Assembly: GCA_021397835.1 (NCBI GenBank)
Contig: JAJFZO010000191.1
Span: 1,679,001 to 1,743,000, forward strand
Direction of reading: 5' to 3'
Origin: Moringa oleifera
Lineage: Eukaryota; Streptophyta; Magnoliopsida; Brassicales; Moringaceae
DNA length: 64,000 bases
The translations under genes and the position numbers were made by a program. The notes beneath the pieces were generated by a model, which was not told the origin of the DNA, made no database searches, and worked only from the letters and a program-made list of their open reading frames with translations. Shown piece after piece: positions 27,641-40,108 of this stretch; position 1 is the stretch's first letter; each line of letters starts with the position of its first letter.

Positions 27641-30600
27641 ATGGGAAGCACAGCTGTGGAGAAGACTGAGGAGGAGCTCCAACGGGAGATCGATGAGCTC
27701 CACCGCCAACAACGCGAGGTCCCTCTCGCTCTCTCTCCGTTCTAATGTGACGGATGTATAGGTGTGTATCTACGTGCTGTTTTCTAGTGGTTAATCTTCA
27801 TCTTTCTTGGAAAGTACAGATTACGGAGAGGCTTCGAGATCCTAGAGGACTCCGAAGAGGAGGCCTATCGGGAGCCGGTCCTCGGAACTTTGCTCCTAAT
27901 GGAGGTCGTCAGAGAGGCTTCCTGCGCCCGGTATTTACTTCATCTCTGTTTGTTTCCCTGGTGGACCTAAATTTCTCTGCTGGTAGATATTTATCATATC
28001 GCATGACGCTTGTGGAATAGCTTACGGTTAATTTTCATGAAATAAATGGAGGTTTCCCTCTATTACTCTTTCTTAAGAAAGAGGCTATTATTAAATGGGT
28101 TCTCTGATTGATTGCAGGCAGAGAGAACGGACACTGAAGATCAGCCTCCTGCAAAACGGAGATTATCATCTGCTGTTGTCAAGGTAGAACTCTTACATTA
28201 TTTTTTCCCCCTAATATGAGCTTATGTGGGTGCTCGCCTGTGTGTCTGTATGTATGTTTCTTCCGCATTTATGGTTTATCCCTTCATACTGTGGGTGAGA
28301 AAAGTCTAGGAGAGGGAAGATCTGGGTTTAAGTAAATTGTTTTGGTTGCAAAATGAGTTGCTGCTGTTCATAGATGTACTCGCTGCTAGATAGGATTTAA
28401 CTTACTTTTTGTATATGGGTGCCACCCCCTTGGTGCCTTATAGTTAATATAATGCTAACTTCGTTCTGATTAAAAAAAGGAGTTGCTGCTGATTTTTTGT
28501 CTTATGTTTTTATTTTATTCCAAAATACCATGGTTTGCCCAAAAATCTGTTTGGTTTAAGAGGATTCAGAAATAAAAAGGAAATGGCTATTATTTTCTGT
28601 CATGTGTCGCTTTGATCAGTGATATAATGTGAGGCTTACTTCCAGTTACTCCTCTTGATTTCGGTATGCAGGTGGAAGATGGGGAAATCACCGAGGACTT
28701 AGATGTAGTGATGGATACAAAGAATGATATTACTGCAGAAGGCACTGGCACAGTCAATCAGAGAGACAGAAACCTATCCAGTTTACAGCGGAGTAGTTGG
28801 TCAAGGAGGGATGGCAGTCAAAGACCAGGGAAGAAGGTAAATCTTAACCTCTTCTTGTAGAGAATTGCTGGATTAGGACTGTAACTGTTATAGTTGCTAA
28901 CTGCTGTTTTCTTGTTAGGATAATGAAGCTCCATTGGTAGAGCCTGCTCCAAGGGTTTTGCCAAAGGATGAGGATCCAAGCCTGGTTAATAGAAACAAAA
29001 GAATGCTAGGGCAACTCCTAGGCACTTTGGAGGTATGCATTAAATAGATGCTTCAGTTTGTTTTCTGCTCAGTGTTTTCATAGGGTAGCTATGGAAGCAA
29101 TGGGAAGACTCTTGGCAAGTTACGTTGTCTGAATTCAGTTGATAATGTTCTTAGGATATGCAGCTTACAGTCATCACCCTGATTGAGGTTCAATCAGAGA
29201 GAAATTCTAAATCTACCCTTTATGCTGAAGTTAATCTTGATATGCTCTTGTCTTTGCATGCCTTTTAGTCAGAGCTTGTTCTGTCTTCTTATTGTCTCTT
29301 ATTTAGTGTTGGTGTGAATCTACTGCAGAAATTCCGGAAGGAAGATATGCAACTCTCAGGAACTGAGGCATACATGCGGCGGTCAAATTCTCTGCAGAGA
29401 GTAAGTATATGTGAGCTCATGGCATGACGGCTGTTATGTGAAATTTGAATTGCTTTGAGTCAGAATTAGAGCAACAACTAATTGATGAACTTATCATAAG
29501 CAAGGCTATCAGTAAAAGGAACATCTTCTAAACCAAACTTTGTTCAGATACTTGAATGTGTAATTTTCACTTGCTGTCTCGATGCTTTATATATTTGTAG
29601 ACATATATTTGAATTGTTATTTTTGTATATCTTTTGAACGTATGACAACTAAAAGTTCCATACCATCTCTATCAAAGATGCTACATGTTTTGAAATCGTT
29701 TTATGTATTGTGATTAACTTTTTGATTACTTACTAAATGTCTCAACTCTTTGCAGGCTGAGCAAAGAGCACGTGAAGAAAGTGAAAGGCTGAGGCAACAA
29801 GAGCGTGAGCAAATAGCAGAAAAGAGGAGGCGAGATCTGGTATGCTACTAATTAATCGGATTGTTTTCAGCATAATCGAAGTGTTGAGAAAGATCCTTTT
29901 ATGGATAGCGTAAACAAATAATCCTTTCTGATATTCTTCTTACATTTCTCCTTTCTTGTGTCAGACTCTTAGGGCACGTGTTGCTGCTAAAGCAGAAGAG
30001 AAAAAGTTGGAATTGCTGTTTATCCGGTGGAGTGAGCACCATAAAAGACTTAGCAATTTTATAAGGTATGCATTTTCTCAAACTATTAGCATATGCAAGT
30101 TTCTGTCAACTATCACTATGTTGTGCTAACATTTCTTGTAATGTGTTCTTTCTTCCTTTTGGTGATAGCTTTTGATAGTTGGGCATACTGGTGCTAATGA
30201 TTTGCTATGTATCCATTTCCTTTGCAGGTTAATTTTAATTTTGGTCCCAAAGTGTCCATATTCGCAATTTTATTGAGACAAAGATAAGTTTCTATCATGT
30301 ACACAGTAGTTGTTGAAGCAAACCAGACAAGTGAATGTTTCTTGTTGTGCATGATCCTAGGTGGAATTACAGAGCTTTTTCTCTGTCCTATTTTCTCATT
30401 TTTGATTGCTTGTGGAATGTGTTTTTTCAGGACTAAGGCAGAGCCACCAATATATTATATGCCGACCAAGCCATTAGATGAAGATGCCACCTTACTTGAG
30501 CAGCGCAAAGAACAGGTCACTTTCCTGACTCTTGTAGTTTGGATCTGTTCTTGAATATTTTGAAGAAAATTCTAACTTATTTCCTGATTGATGGTTTTCT

Positions 30601-31596
30601 TTTGTCCAATATTGGTGCTGTTTGTAGAATCTCATCATTGTAGAATGGGCTGGGGTGTAGTTTATTGCTGTTGCTCGTGCACTTATTGGCTGTTTTTTCA
30701 CAAAGACTTCTCTGCGAATCTATGGTTCTAGGAAGATGATCTATTGTTTTCATATTAGCAATTTTCAACATCTTCCTGCGTGTTATTTTTATCTCACTTT
30801 CTATTGCTCTTCAAGTGGGGAAAACAGACAATTTTTCTTGTGGCATCAGGGTCAACCCCAATCTACCCAGAAGGGATGGTGCAGGTTCGAACCCCTTGGA
30901 GATAATTCATCAATTCCTAAGCAACAAAGAAATTAACTGTGGCGCAACTAAAACGAATGTTCAAGAACTGCCCTCATCTTATTTTTGAAAAATGTACCCT
31001 CTAGTTATTTCTAGGCACTTCATCTCAATTTGACTTTGCATTGCTAAATTTGGTTAGTCACCTAAGCTGAGTGGAGCTTACACCAATGCTTGGCAGTTTC
31101 ATGTTGTATTCAATTGGCAGAGTTGTTATTGCATTGACACCTATATGTTGTTAAAAGGGGAAAAAAAACATTCACACTTATGTCTAGCTTAAATTTTGTG
31201 ATGCAGATATTTTCAGAGTGGAAGACTGCTAGGAGAGAGGAATTGTCCGAGTATCAAAAGCAGATTGGAGAACAGTATGTTGCGAATGTTGAAAAGGAGC
31301 TGGAGAGGTGGCACAATGCAAGGAAAGCTAGGAAAGCAAACAATGATATGTTGAACTTGCAGGAAACCATGGACAAAGAACTGGATACCCATAGGCTGGA
31401 GCATGGTCCAAAGACAAGAAAGATCCCTGGTAGCAGCAATAATGAAGATGAGGATGATGTAGAGGATATCAATGCAGGAGAGGATGATATGATGGATGAT
31501 GTGCTAGATGTTGATGATAACAGCAGGAGGGGTGATGATACATCCAAACTGGAGGCTGGGAATTCCAGTCCACAACCTGATAATGTTGATCAGTAG
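27641..31596 (+). CDS. PNN: Pinin/SDK/MemA-domain splicing-associated protein
   Basis: Pinin proteins are nuclear-speckle factors bound to the exon junction complex. Ten exons join in phase to 421 residues: 27641-27718, 27820-27930, 28118-28183, 28672-28836, 28919-29032, 29329-29400, 29756-29839, 29965-30065, 30431-30515 and 31207-31596. The N-terminus (ELQREIDELHRQQREI) is a short coiled coil, followed by an RG-rich stretch. The pinin core begins RNKRMLGQLLGTLEKFRKED and continues through RAEQRAREESERLRQQ and LFIRWSEHHKRLSNFIRT to a motif ending PPIYYMP. A charged helix and a very acidic tail with NEDEDDVED end the protein. The SR-rich C-terminal extension of animal pinin is absent, as is usual for plant members. 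Confidence 0.92.
30836..30935 (+). other. Pol III B-box-like sequence in a pinin intron
   Basis: GGTTCGAACCCC near 30890 fits the internal B-box consensus of tRNA-derived SINEs. No convincing A-box, cloverleaf or 3' tail was seen, so it may be a decayed SINE or chance. Confidence 0.2.
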
Positions 31597-33270
31597 TTCT
31601 TATATTTTGCCTTCCTTAGGTGTTCTCTTGTGTTGTCTTTTTCTTTTCTTAAAAAAAAATCATTTGTTCCAAAATTTTTCCTGTTTACCTAGGTTTTATA
31701 CTGTGAGATGAATATAGTTAGTCTTTCATATATCTCCTTTTCTGTTGTATTGCCTTAAAGCAGCAGTATGCAGTATTCTTTATAGCTGTATGTGTTTTTT
31801 TCCTAATGAGTTATTTGTGCAGCACTGTCTGAATTGAATTCAATTTAGTGTGCTATTTAGCTTTTGTTACATTGTTTATGCAAGGAAAGTTTCTGCCAGT
31901 TAACAAGATTGCACACTATTCTGTTTTTAGCATTATTTCTTTTGGTAAAGTTTTGTTTAGAAAGCAAGCAAACATCTGAACATGGTGAAAGATGTGCTTT
32001 TATGGAGACATTGTCCTAATTTCCATTTCTAACAACACTTATATTTACATCTGCTGATGCTTGCTCTCCTTTGCACAACAAGTGATTCAACATGCCTTAA
32101 TGTACATTTGAAATACTGGCTACATGTGAATGCAGGATCTTGATGTCAAAAATATCTACATTGTAGGTCTTGGGCCTTTCGGTGCCACAGATTTAGTCTG
32201 TCCCTTTCTGCCCTTTAATTTCTATTGGGTCCAGTTGAGAAAGCTATTCAGAATTTGTATTTTACTGGGGGGTCTAATTTGTCTGTCCATTTCATTTCTC
32301 TGGCCGGAAGCCTCCCATAATCAGTGGAGAACAGCATAAACAAAGCTGAAATTGATGGAAGCAGTTGATATCTAACTGTTTCTGATCTTACATGTCCTAC
32401 TTTTCTGGTTCTGCGCAGGACTCTGCATTTAGTTTTCATCTTCTCTTCCTACTTGTGATGATGGAAACACAGGCTCTGAAATCATTTCATGCAATTCATA
32501 GCATGCAGTGCAGCCTATGAATCACCCATATTTTCCCATAATATTCACAATATCTAAGGAGCAGGAAGATTTGGAACACAGTAATCTTTCCAATTCATTG
32601 TCATATTTCTCTTAAAAAAAAAAACTCCAAAAGCAAAAGTTAAGAGTTTTGACCGCATCACCGACCAACTAGAAAAGGAAAAAAAAAAAAAAACTGTGTT
32701 CTTACCAGTTATGTCCTTATCTTGCACTGATTGCCTTTGCAGTGTCTTATACCAGTATTAGCATTACCTTCTAAACCTAGAAGTTCTAAGAGTAGTTGCA
32801 TTGACTGCTAATTACCTTTTTGTCCTAGGCAGATGAAGCCATAGAATCCCAACATCTCTGCAATCTTTTTTATTCTGTCTAGTTTCAGCTAACAGAATCT
32901 TTGTTTTCTATTGGGTAAATTACAATTGCATGACCAAACGTTCCTCATAAATCCATTGATATTATCATTTGAGCTCATTAGTTCGTGATTCAATGGTTTT
33001 CTTAGGAAGGAAGAAGATGACAAATAATTAAGACTGTGTTTGGTTCCAGGCTGCCAGCGACTGAATTACCTTTTTTCTAGTGGTAGCCTTCTTTGGATGG
33101 AGCAACTTAGAACATAGGAGTGCTCTTTCAGATTATGTTTGTTTATTTGTTTTTATTAGCTAAGATATTCATTTTCTTTATTCATCTCTCAAGTAAAGTC
33201 ACCTAAGCCTTCCCACTGTCACTCTCTCTCTCCCCCCCACTAACTCATTCCTCACAGTTCCCTTTTTCTC
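31597..33270. other. Spacer between pinin and the LEA_2 gene
   Basis: No gene recognised. It contains the pinin 3' UTR and the upstream region of the next gene. A-rich runs occur near 32617 and 32680. Confidence 0.6.
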
Positions 33271-33277
33271 TTTCTCC

Positions 33278-33299
33278 CTCTCTCTCTCTCTCTCTCTCT
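33278..33299 (+). repeat. (CT)n tract in the LEA_2 leader
   Basis: Eleven CT units within a pyrimidine stretch about 120 bases before the start codon, most likely in the 5' UTR or core promoter. Confidence 0.85.
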
Positions 33300-33420
33300 A
33301 TTCCTCTGTTCAAACGCTAGAGGCCATAGAAGCTGCGAGAGGGAGAGAGGGAGAGGGAGACATACAGTGAGAGAGGAAAGTGGAAACAGTGGCTTGATAA
33401 CAAGAACCCAGTAACCCACA

Positions 33421-36400
33421 ATGCCACCATCATCGTCAAGACCATCTCTCAACGGTGACCATGAGCACCGACATCGCCCGCCGCACCCTGCTCCAACCGG
33501 CCACCATGTTTACTATCCAAGGACGATGTCTTCTTCCTCTTCTTCCTCGGCCTCCTTCAAAGGCTGCTGCTGCTGCCTCTTCCTACTCTTCTCCTTCATC
33601 GCCCTCTTGATCCTCGCGGTGGTTCTTGTTATTATCCTCGCCGTCAAGCCCAAGAAGCCTCAGTTTGATCTCCAACAAGTGGGTGTCCAGTACATGGGCA
33701 TCTCCGCTAATCCCACCTCCCTCGACCCCACAACCACGGCAATCTCCTCCACCGCAGCTTCTCTCTCCCTAACCATAAGGATGCTTTTCACTGCGGTTAA
33801 CCCCAACAAGGTTGGGATCAAGTACGGTGAGTCCATCTTCACTGTAATGTACCGGGGGATCCCCCTGGGGAAGGCTACGGTGCCAGGTTTCTATCAGGAA
33901 CAGCACAGTGTCAGAAACGTGGAGGCCACCATAGCCGTTGATCGAGTTAATCTGTTGCAAGCGGATGCAGCTGATTTGATACGGGACGCATCTTTGAATG
34001 ACCGAGTGGAGCTCAGGGTATTGGGTGATGTTGGGGCTAAGATCCGCGTCATGAACTTCGATTCTCCCGGCGTTCAGGTCACGCATTTTTCCTTTAGCTC
34101 CTTTTCTACTCTCTGGATTTTGGATGCTATTCTGTTTAGATTCTCTTCCATAACTAATTCTGGCTGTGCTATCGATTTACTCTCTCTCTCTCTTTATACA
34201 TGTCTGCGTGTATGGATGTATGAAGTATTATATTTTGACATTACACGACCTGTTGAGAATCTATCCTTAACTCTTTCTTCTCCCAATTCTGCCAAACTTT
34301 TGGCTTGGTTCTTTTCCAAAAGATGAGGGTTTCAATGTCTTCCCCCCTCTAAATTTCTTTATTTTGTCTCTGCTTCTAACTGCAGTCCTCCTTCCTTCCT
34401 AATTTTATTCTTGGGTAACTGCTACTTTCTAATTCTGGCCTGGCGGTTTCCTTCTCTGAAATTGGATTCTTTTCTTTTCCACCGCATCCTGGAACTTGTA
34501 AATTTCACTTTCAATTTCATGATCTTGATTTGGGTCTGTTCGTTTTTCTTCATATATCATATCATTCTCCTGGATAGGATGGGAAACTTATAGCTCATTA
34601 TTTTGCTTTCCTATGCTATCTTCCTCTTACCAGAATTACCTTATCTTCCCTTTTTCTCTCCAAAATTTGGGTTTTGATCCTTCATCAATAGTTCCAAACG
34701 TCTCATTTCCTGTTAATTCTTAGGCTTCCTCTGGAAAACGTGTTGGTGGGTTCTCTCTATACTCCACCGAGAAGAAGGAAGAGGTCTGTCCCAGGAGAGA
34801 CATAGAGGGGTCTGGTGGGCAGTGTAATATGCTAAAACCTGCCCACTACCTCGTGTCCCTACTTTGGCTTTTCTGCGATGGCCATCTTGCACCATGTCTT
34901 TTGTCTTTGCCTGTGCCATCTTACGCAGATTGCTCTCTCCTTTTGTGGCCGCACACAGGAAAATGGGATGAATTCCTTCTTGGATTCCTTGTTTTCTTGC
35001 TTGGATACTTCACACTTTGTTTTCTACCATTTGGTTTTGCACTATTTCTGTTTTTTCCCACTTCACATGATAACATCCCCTGCTTTCCTTGTGGATTCCA
35101 AGTTTTTTCAATCAACAGATTCACTTTCTATGCATATATCTATATAGTTAAAAATAAAGTAATATGAAGTAATTGTACAATAGGTATCAGATAATTTTCA
35201 TTTTCTTTGTATCCCTTTTGATAAGTGGCTTTGATATGTTTGGCTATATATCAATTTTTTCTTAAAATTTAAAAGATTATACATTTATCTTTTCTTTGAT
35301 TGGCTGTAATGTCTAATTTTCATTACATTTGACTCATTTCATGGAAGAACCATTAGTTAATAGTTATTAGGTTTGTGGAAAGTGAGCTTATATCAACAAA
35401 AGAAACAAACACAAAACGACCTGTAATAATCCAAAATTTAATTTTTTAATTATTAATCATTTGATAAAATAAAGTAGTAATCTTAACAATCAATTGAAAT
35501 TTAATTTGATTATTATCTTGGACGGAACATATGAATAAAAGTTTAGTTATTGTTTAAGAGACTTTATTTGATAAAATATGATTAAAGAGGAAGTCAAGTA
35601 CAAGTCTTTCTTTTAAAATTTCTATCTTTCATGTCTTTTAGTAGTAGTTGAAATAATGCGCTCTTTCATTGAAACATTTTCTTTTTCCTTATGTCTATGG
35701 TGAAGGGAAGTGGGTGTTGGAGGTTGGGTTGTGTGATTACTTTTTTGACATTTGTGCCTCTAAACACATCTTATTCTATCAAAACAATGTGGAAAGAAAA
35801 AGAAAAGGAATCAAAGGGCACTTTTTTTTTTTACATTGATAAACAGTTCTTAGGGTAATTCTGCTTTTTCCAGACACGCCAATCACTCTCTGGTTACATG
35901 GGGTGCCCCTACTTTTCTCTCTGCACCATTATTGGTACCTTCTGTAATACACTATGCTTACATTTTTAGATATCCATCTTCTTTGCCCTTTCATTTTTAC
36001 ATTAATTTTTTACTCGATCACCTCAAAAGCTCCTTTCCTTCTTCCTCGTTGTGCTTATCAAGGCAGTAAGCCTGTTGGTATTGGCTTTTCTTTTATGTTG
36101 AAGTCTATGCAATGCTCCTTCATATTTTGACCGCGGAATGGATGGAAGACAACAAATGTCATAACTCGGTATTTTGAAAACAAGGAAAAAAAAAAAGTCT
36201 TTGTTCTCTTCCTGATCACCATGTGAGTCTTGGTCGTGGAGGGGCCCCCTCTTGTTTATCACTTGTTGAATTATAACCATGTGTTCACTTTATTGTCTTG
36301 GAGGATCTAAATCAAGTCTTGATTGCTAGAAATTTGAATACCCAATTCTTCTTTTGTAGTGGGTATGTAAAATGGAGGACTAAACTGGGCTTTGGCTTGG

Positions 36401-36491
36401 ACAGGTATCTGTGGATTGTGCCATAGTGATAAGTCCAAGGAAGCAGTCTCTTACATACAAACAGTGTGGATTTGATGGGTTGAGTGTTTAA
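33421..36491 (+). CDS. LEA_2/NHL-type single-pass membrane protein
   Basis: Two exons, 33421-34077 and 36405-36491, give 247 residues. The N-terminus is cytosolic-like, with His, Pro and Ser-rich sequence. A CCCC cluster leads into one membrane segment at about residues 48-76 (FLLFSFIALLILAVVLVII). After PKKPQFDLQQVGVQYMGI comes an LEA_2 beta-sandwich domain, typical of the NDR1/HIN1-like and 'LEA hydroxyproline-rich glycoprotein' families at the plasma membrane. Exon 1 alone runs into intron sequence. The short second exon encodes VSVDCAIVISPRKQSLTYKQ and ends CGFDGLSV, which completes the last beta strands and matches family C-termini. The intervening intron is 2.3 kb. Confidence 0.88.
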
Positions 36492-36626
36492 ATGGGGCAT
36501 TTATACAGCCGAAAAAAAAAGCAAGGTCCCATTGTTTTTCCTTCTTCTCCTTTCTCTCTCTATGCAAATGGGTTGAGGGAGGACTTGAAAAAGCTGGGCA
36601 AAGAGAAAAAGGTATAGAGCAGGCAT

Positions 36627-36660
36627 GTCAGGGTCAGGGTCAGGGTCAGGGTCAGGGTCA
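36627..36660 (+). repeat. (GTCAGG)n hexamer array
   Basis: Five full units and four bases of GTCAGG, perfect. The permutation TCAGGG differs by one base per repeat from animal-type TTAGGG and by more from plant TTTAGGG. It lies about 140 bases after the LEA_2 stop codon, possibly in its 3' UTR. Confidence 0.9.
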
Positions 36661-37591
36661 TCCAAAAGAAAAGAAAAGCCCTCACATGGACATGGATTGA
36701 GTAGTGCAAAAGCAAAGCTATGGAGCTAAAGGAGAGATGAGCAGATTCTATACAGGAAACCATTTTTCCACCAAGATTTTTGCATATTTTTATATTGGTT
36801 TCTTCTCTTTGAAGAAAAAAATTGCTTACTACGTGTAAAGTTACATGTGAGTGACTGATATGTGCTGCTCTTCCACTCCTCCCACTCATCTCTCTCTCTC
36901 TCTCTTTTGAAAGAGGATCTTTTATTTTAATTTTTTGGGTAAACCCAGCAAAGAGGATTTGGCCCATTTTGTGGTCTCTCTTTCTAAAATAGATCTAATT
37001 CTTTATAGCTGTTGCCTCTTGAAAGCGAATTATGCCAAGTCATTATGGCCTTGATATATGTTATACAAAATACACACTAAAATACAGACTCACATGATTG
37101 TATTACTCATTGACTGAGGAAAACGTGCCATAACAAACTGCGCCATTCATGGAAGGCAGATCTCTCTTTCTCCCTCTTACCCTTTCCCTCTCTGTCTTTC
37201 TAGAGAAACACCTTCCTTCTTAATATTTTAAAGGAATCAACTGCCAATAGAGGTAAAAAGTTTTGAGAGTTTAAATCATTCCGTACTCAGGTATTAACTC
37301 AATCACCCCTGCAAGTTTATGATTGTTGATTGGCTTCCTTTCTTTTCCTTGTCCCATTTTTATAAACCTTTTCTTCCATCTATTTGCCTGTTGATATGAA
37401 AAAACAAAACAGAGAATGGAAGTAAGAGAACAGGAAAGGATGAAGTATTGTCTGTATGTGTTCTCTTTGTTCAATTTATGGTTAGACTAACGTAAGAACA
37501 TTGTTACCCAACAGAAGAGAACAGTAGTTAGATTATATGTAATGCATGTGTTTATCATTCTTGTTTTCCCCTCAAAGGTTGCTTGGTGGCC
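36661..37591. other. Spacer and VHA-G upstream region
   Basis: No protein gene recognised. A short CT run occurs near 36890-36905. The last part is the VHA-G promoter and leader; a possible leader acceptor is seen in the bases before 37592. Confidence 0.5.
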
Positions 37592-38263
37592 ATGGATTCC
37601 TCTAGAGCACAAGGAGGCATTCAGATGCTGTTAACTGCAGAACAAGACGCCCAACACATAGTTTCCAGTGCTAGAACCTGTACAAACTCTTTCAGATTTC
37701 TTCCTTATCTTGCTGGGTTTTCATATGGATCCTTCACTTTGATTTCATACATGTTCTTCAGTGAAAATAAAAAGGTTAAAGCAAGCTAAAGAAGAAGCTG
37801 AGAAGGAAGTGGCACTCTATCGCTCCCATATGGAATCAGAATACCAAAAGAAAGTTTCTGAGGTATCAATTCATTTTCAATTTCTATAAAGATGGATTTA
37901 TAAGAAACATCTCTTTGAAGAACTAAAATTGACATACATTACTTTAAAACCCTTTAGTCAGAAATTATGTAAATATTAAGTCAGAAATTATGTAAATATT
38001 GGAAAAATTAGCACTATCAACATCATCAACAATAGTTTTGCCAGCAAAACATGAACTTTTTCCCTGTTTGGTATATAAATGTATGTTCATTTCTCCTCTA
38101 TGTGGCTTCAATTTTTCAGACAAGTGGGAACTCAGGATCCACTGTGAAACGGCTTGAAGAGGAAACTGAGATAAAGATTCAGAAGTTGAAGCAATCAGCT
38201 TCCAAAGCCTCAAAAGATATTGTTGACATGCTTACAGAGTACATTACAACTGTGAACATCTGA
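37592..38263 (+). CDS. VHA-G: V-type proton ATPase subunit G
   Basis: Subunit G is part of the peripheral stalk of the vacuolar proton pump, paired with subunit E. Three exons, 37592-37679, 37762-37862 and 38120-38263, give 110 residues, the usual length for plant VHA-G. The sequence begins [20 protein letters not shown], continues with the family motif [20 protein letters not shown], and ends in TEYITTVNI. Exon 1 ends after the first base of a Leu codon, and joining to TG at 37762 restores the frame. Reading through that donor would give a false 68-residue ORF. Confidence 0.94.
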
Positions 38264-39700
38264 TGATTCAAGGTTTGTTCTTTCAACTTGTTGGATTGGA
38301 TGGACTACAGCTCTAATTTCTTTGGGTTCACATGCTAAGATTCAACACATATACATGGTAAAAGCCTAGAGAAACAGGAGACTGGCACACTGGATCGGAT
38401 ATAACTTTATTCAAGCCACAGACTTGGGTCTAAAAGGCTTGAGCCTAGGAAAACAAGGACTGAATTTGCCTGGTTTCTGTCTCTATCCAGCCACCACAAG
38501 GGGACAAACCAAAGAGCCAGCTTCAGAGTTGTAACAAAGCAATGCATCGTTGGTCAGATACTGCTCGCTATGGTTATTGTTAACATGAGTTCAGCTATTG
38601 TGAAGCTGTAAAGTCCAGACTTTGTTTTCACCTATTTCGTTGGTCAAATTCTATGGAATAAACTCATTTACTAGAACAGCATTTAGACTGCTAAATAAGG
38701 GAAGTGCTTGCCAGTTATTTGCAGTTCACAGGCTCCATTTGTATTCCAGATTTGTTGAAACATACTATGAATAAAAAGGCAATGTTGGCATGTATTAAAA
38801 GCTATTGTGAACATGCAACCTCCAAGTTTTATGAAACCGGAGATATTCTTTCTTCTCCGTTCTGGATTCGAAATCATGGGTGTCCGTGGTGTAAATTTGG
38901 ATACAGGGGTCTTTCACAGAGTGAATTTTCATTTGATTTGCTGGTAATAATTCACAAAAGCAATTTATTTTGCATTAGAAAGACTAACGCATCTTAAAAG
39001 TATGTTCTTTTGAATAAATTTAGTGAAGAAGACACTCAAGAGCTGAGCTTTTCCAGAACAATATTTCTTTACAACGAAAATCCTTACATATTTACACATT
39101 TCACAGGAATGATGGATAAAAGCAGGGTCTAACTCCAACCTCTACATAATAGCATCAGAAAGCGAAGCTCTCCTGCTCGTGGAGAAACCCGTCGGTTCGT
39201 ACTTATCACCAGCCTCATTGAATGCCAACATACAAAACGGCCCCGAAAGCAATACCCATGGAGCTTCGAGCTGTCCTTACACGGACAACAGAAGGAAACG
39301 AAGGTCTACATCAAGGATTCGGTGGCAGGCAGTGATAAGTTTCTTTGGGCTCTCGTGTTTCTCTGAAAAGCCTGGAATTTTCGAGAGAGAAAGAGGCAAT
39401 CTTGAGTTTCAGAAAGGCAGAGAGGTTTTGCGGTGGGGAAGGAGGGAAGCAGACATTTGTGAGCAACAAAAAATCAATTAACTTAATTATTTTGAATTGC
39501 ACCTTATCTTCTGCCAAAAAAAAAAGGCTTTTTTCTTGGGAAACAATCTGAAAAATACCTTGTCAGGGGATAATATATGTTCAGAACCCCACCCATAAAA
39601 TGGGGGGATTAGTTGATAACCCCCACTTGAGATTAGGTTTAGTTTCGTGGAGGGCAGTATGTTATAGCATGCAGGTGTCATCCTTGAAACGGACAGGATC
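38264..39700. other. Spacer between VHA-G and the Alba gene
   Basis: No confident gene. A minus-strand open stretch at 39142-39276 ends in a protein-like tail (EAGDKYEPTGFSTSRRASLS) but has no convincing upstream exon. It may be a decayed or unrecognised small gene. Confidence 0.4.
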
Positions 39701-39705
39701 TGTTG

Positions 39706-39781
39706 TGGGCCCGACCAAGGATTTGTCACGGTGAGCCGCGGCTGTATGATATATGATGATTCATCAACCAGTAAACCCTAG
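39706..39781 (+). promoter_or_regulatory. Alba gene promoter: site II and telo-box
   Basis: TGGGCC at 39706-39711 is a site II element and AAACCCTAG at 39773-39781 is a telo-box. This pair is characteristic of plant promoters for ribosomal and translation-related genes in dividing cells. They lie about 330 bases before the Alba start codon. An upstream leader exon ending near 39900 before GTAATA is likely. Confidence 0.6.
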
Positions 39782-40108
39782 CCCGCCAATACTTTTGGCT
39801 TCCCTCGATAAGTACAGTACTAATCAGAAAGGCGCCACCTTGTGGCCTTCACTGTGCGACATAGAGGGAGGCTGAGACAACGAGCAAGAGCAGACTCCAG
39901 AAGGTAATACCTCCATATCTCCAGCTCCCAGTCGTACTCTCCTCCCAAATTAATGCTTGGTAGGATTTCTTTTCCGATTGTTTCCGCAAATCAAAGTGCT
40001 TGATGATTTTGTGAAAGAGTATTGAGTAGTAGGGCAAAGTAGCCGAAGCAAACTTTTCAAGTTTTTCATTGTATTTCGTTTTTCTTTTTGGTGGAACCTG
40101 GGGCAGAG

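Noticed and set aside
30836..30935. tRNA gene
   Set aside because: A B-box-like GGTTCGAACCCC is present, but no acceptor, D or anticodon stems can be drawn.
34078..34326. Continuation of the LEA_2 frame past 34077
   Set aside because: The sequence after GTCACG is intron-like and the LEA_2 domain would be incomplete. The exon at 36405 gives the expected C-terminus.
38704..38997. 97-codon ORF after VHA-G
   Set aside because: Its composition is that of AT-rich 3' flanking DNA, with no domain or leader. Treated as chance.
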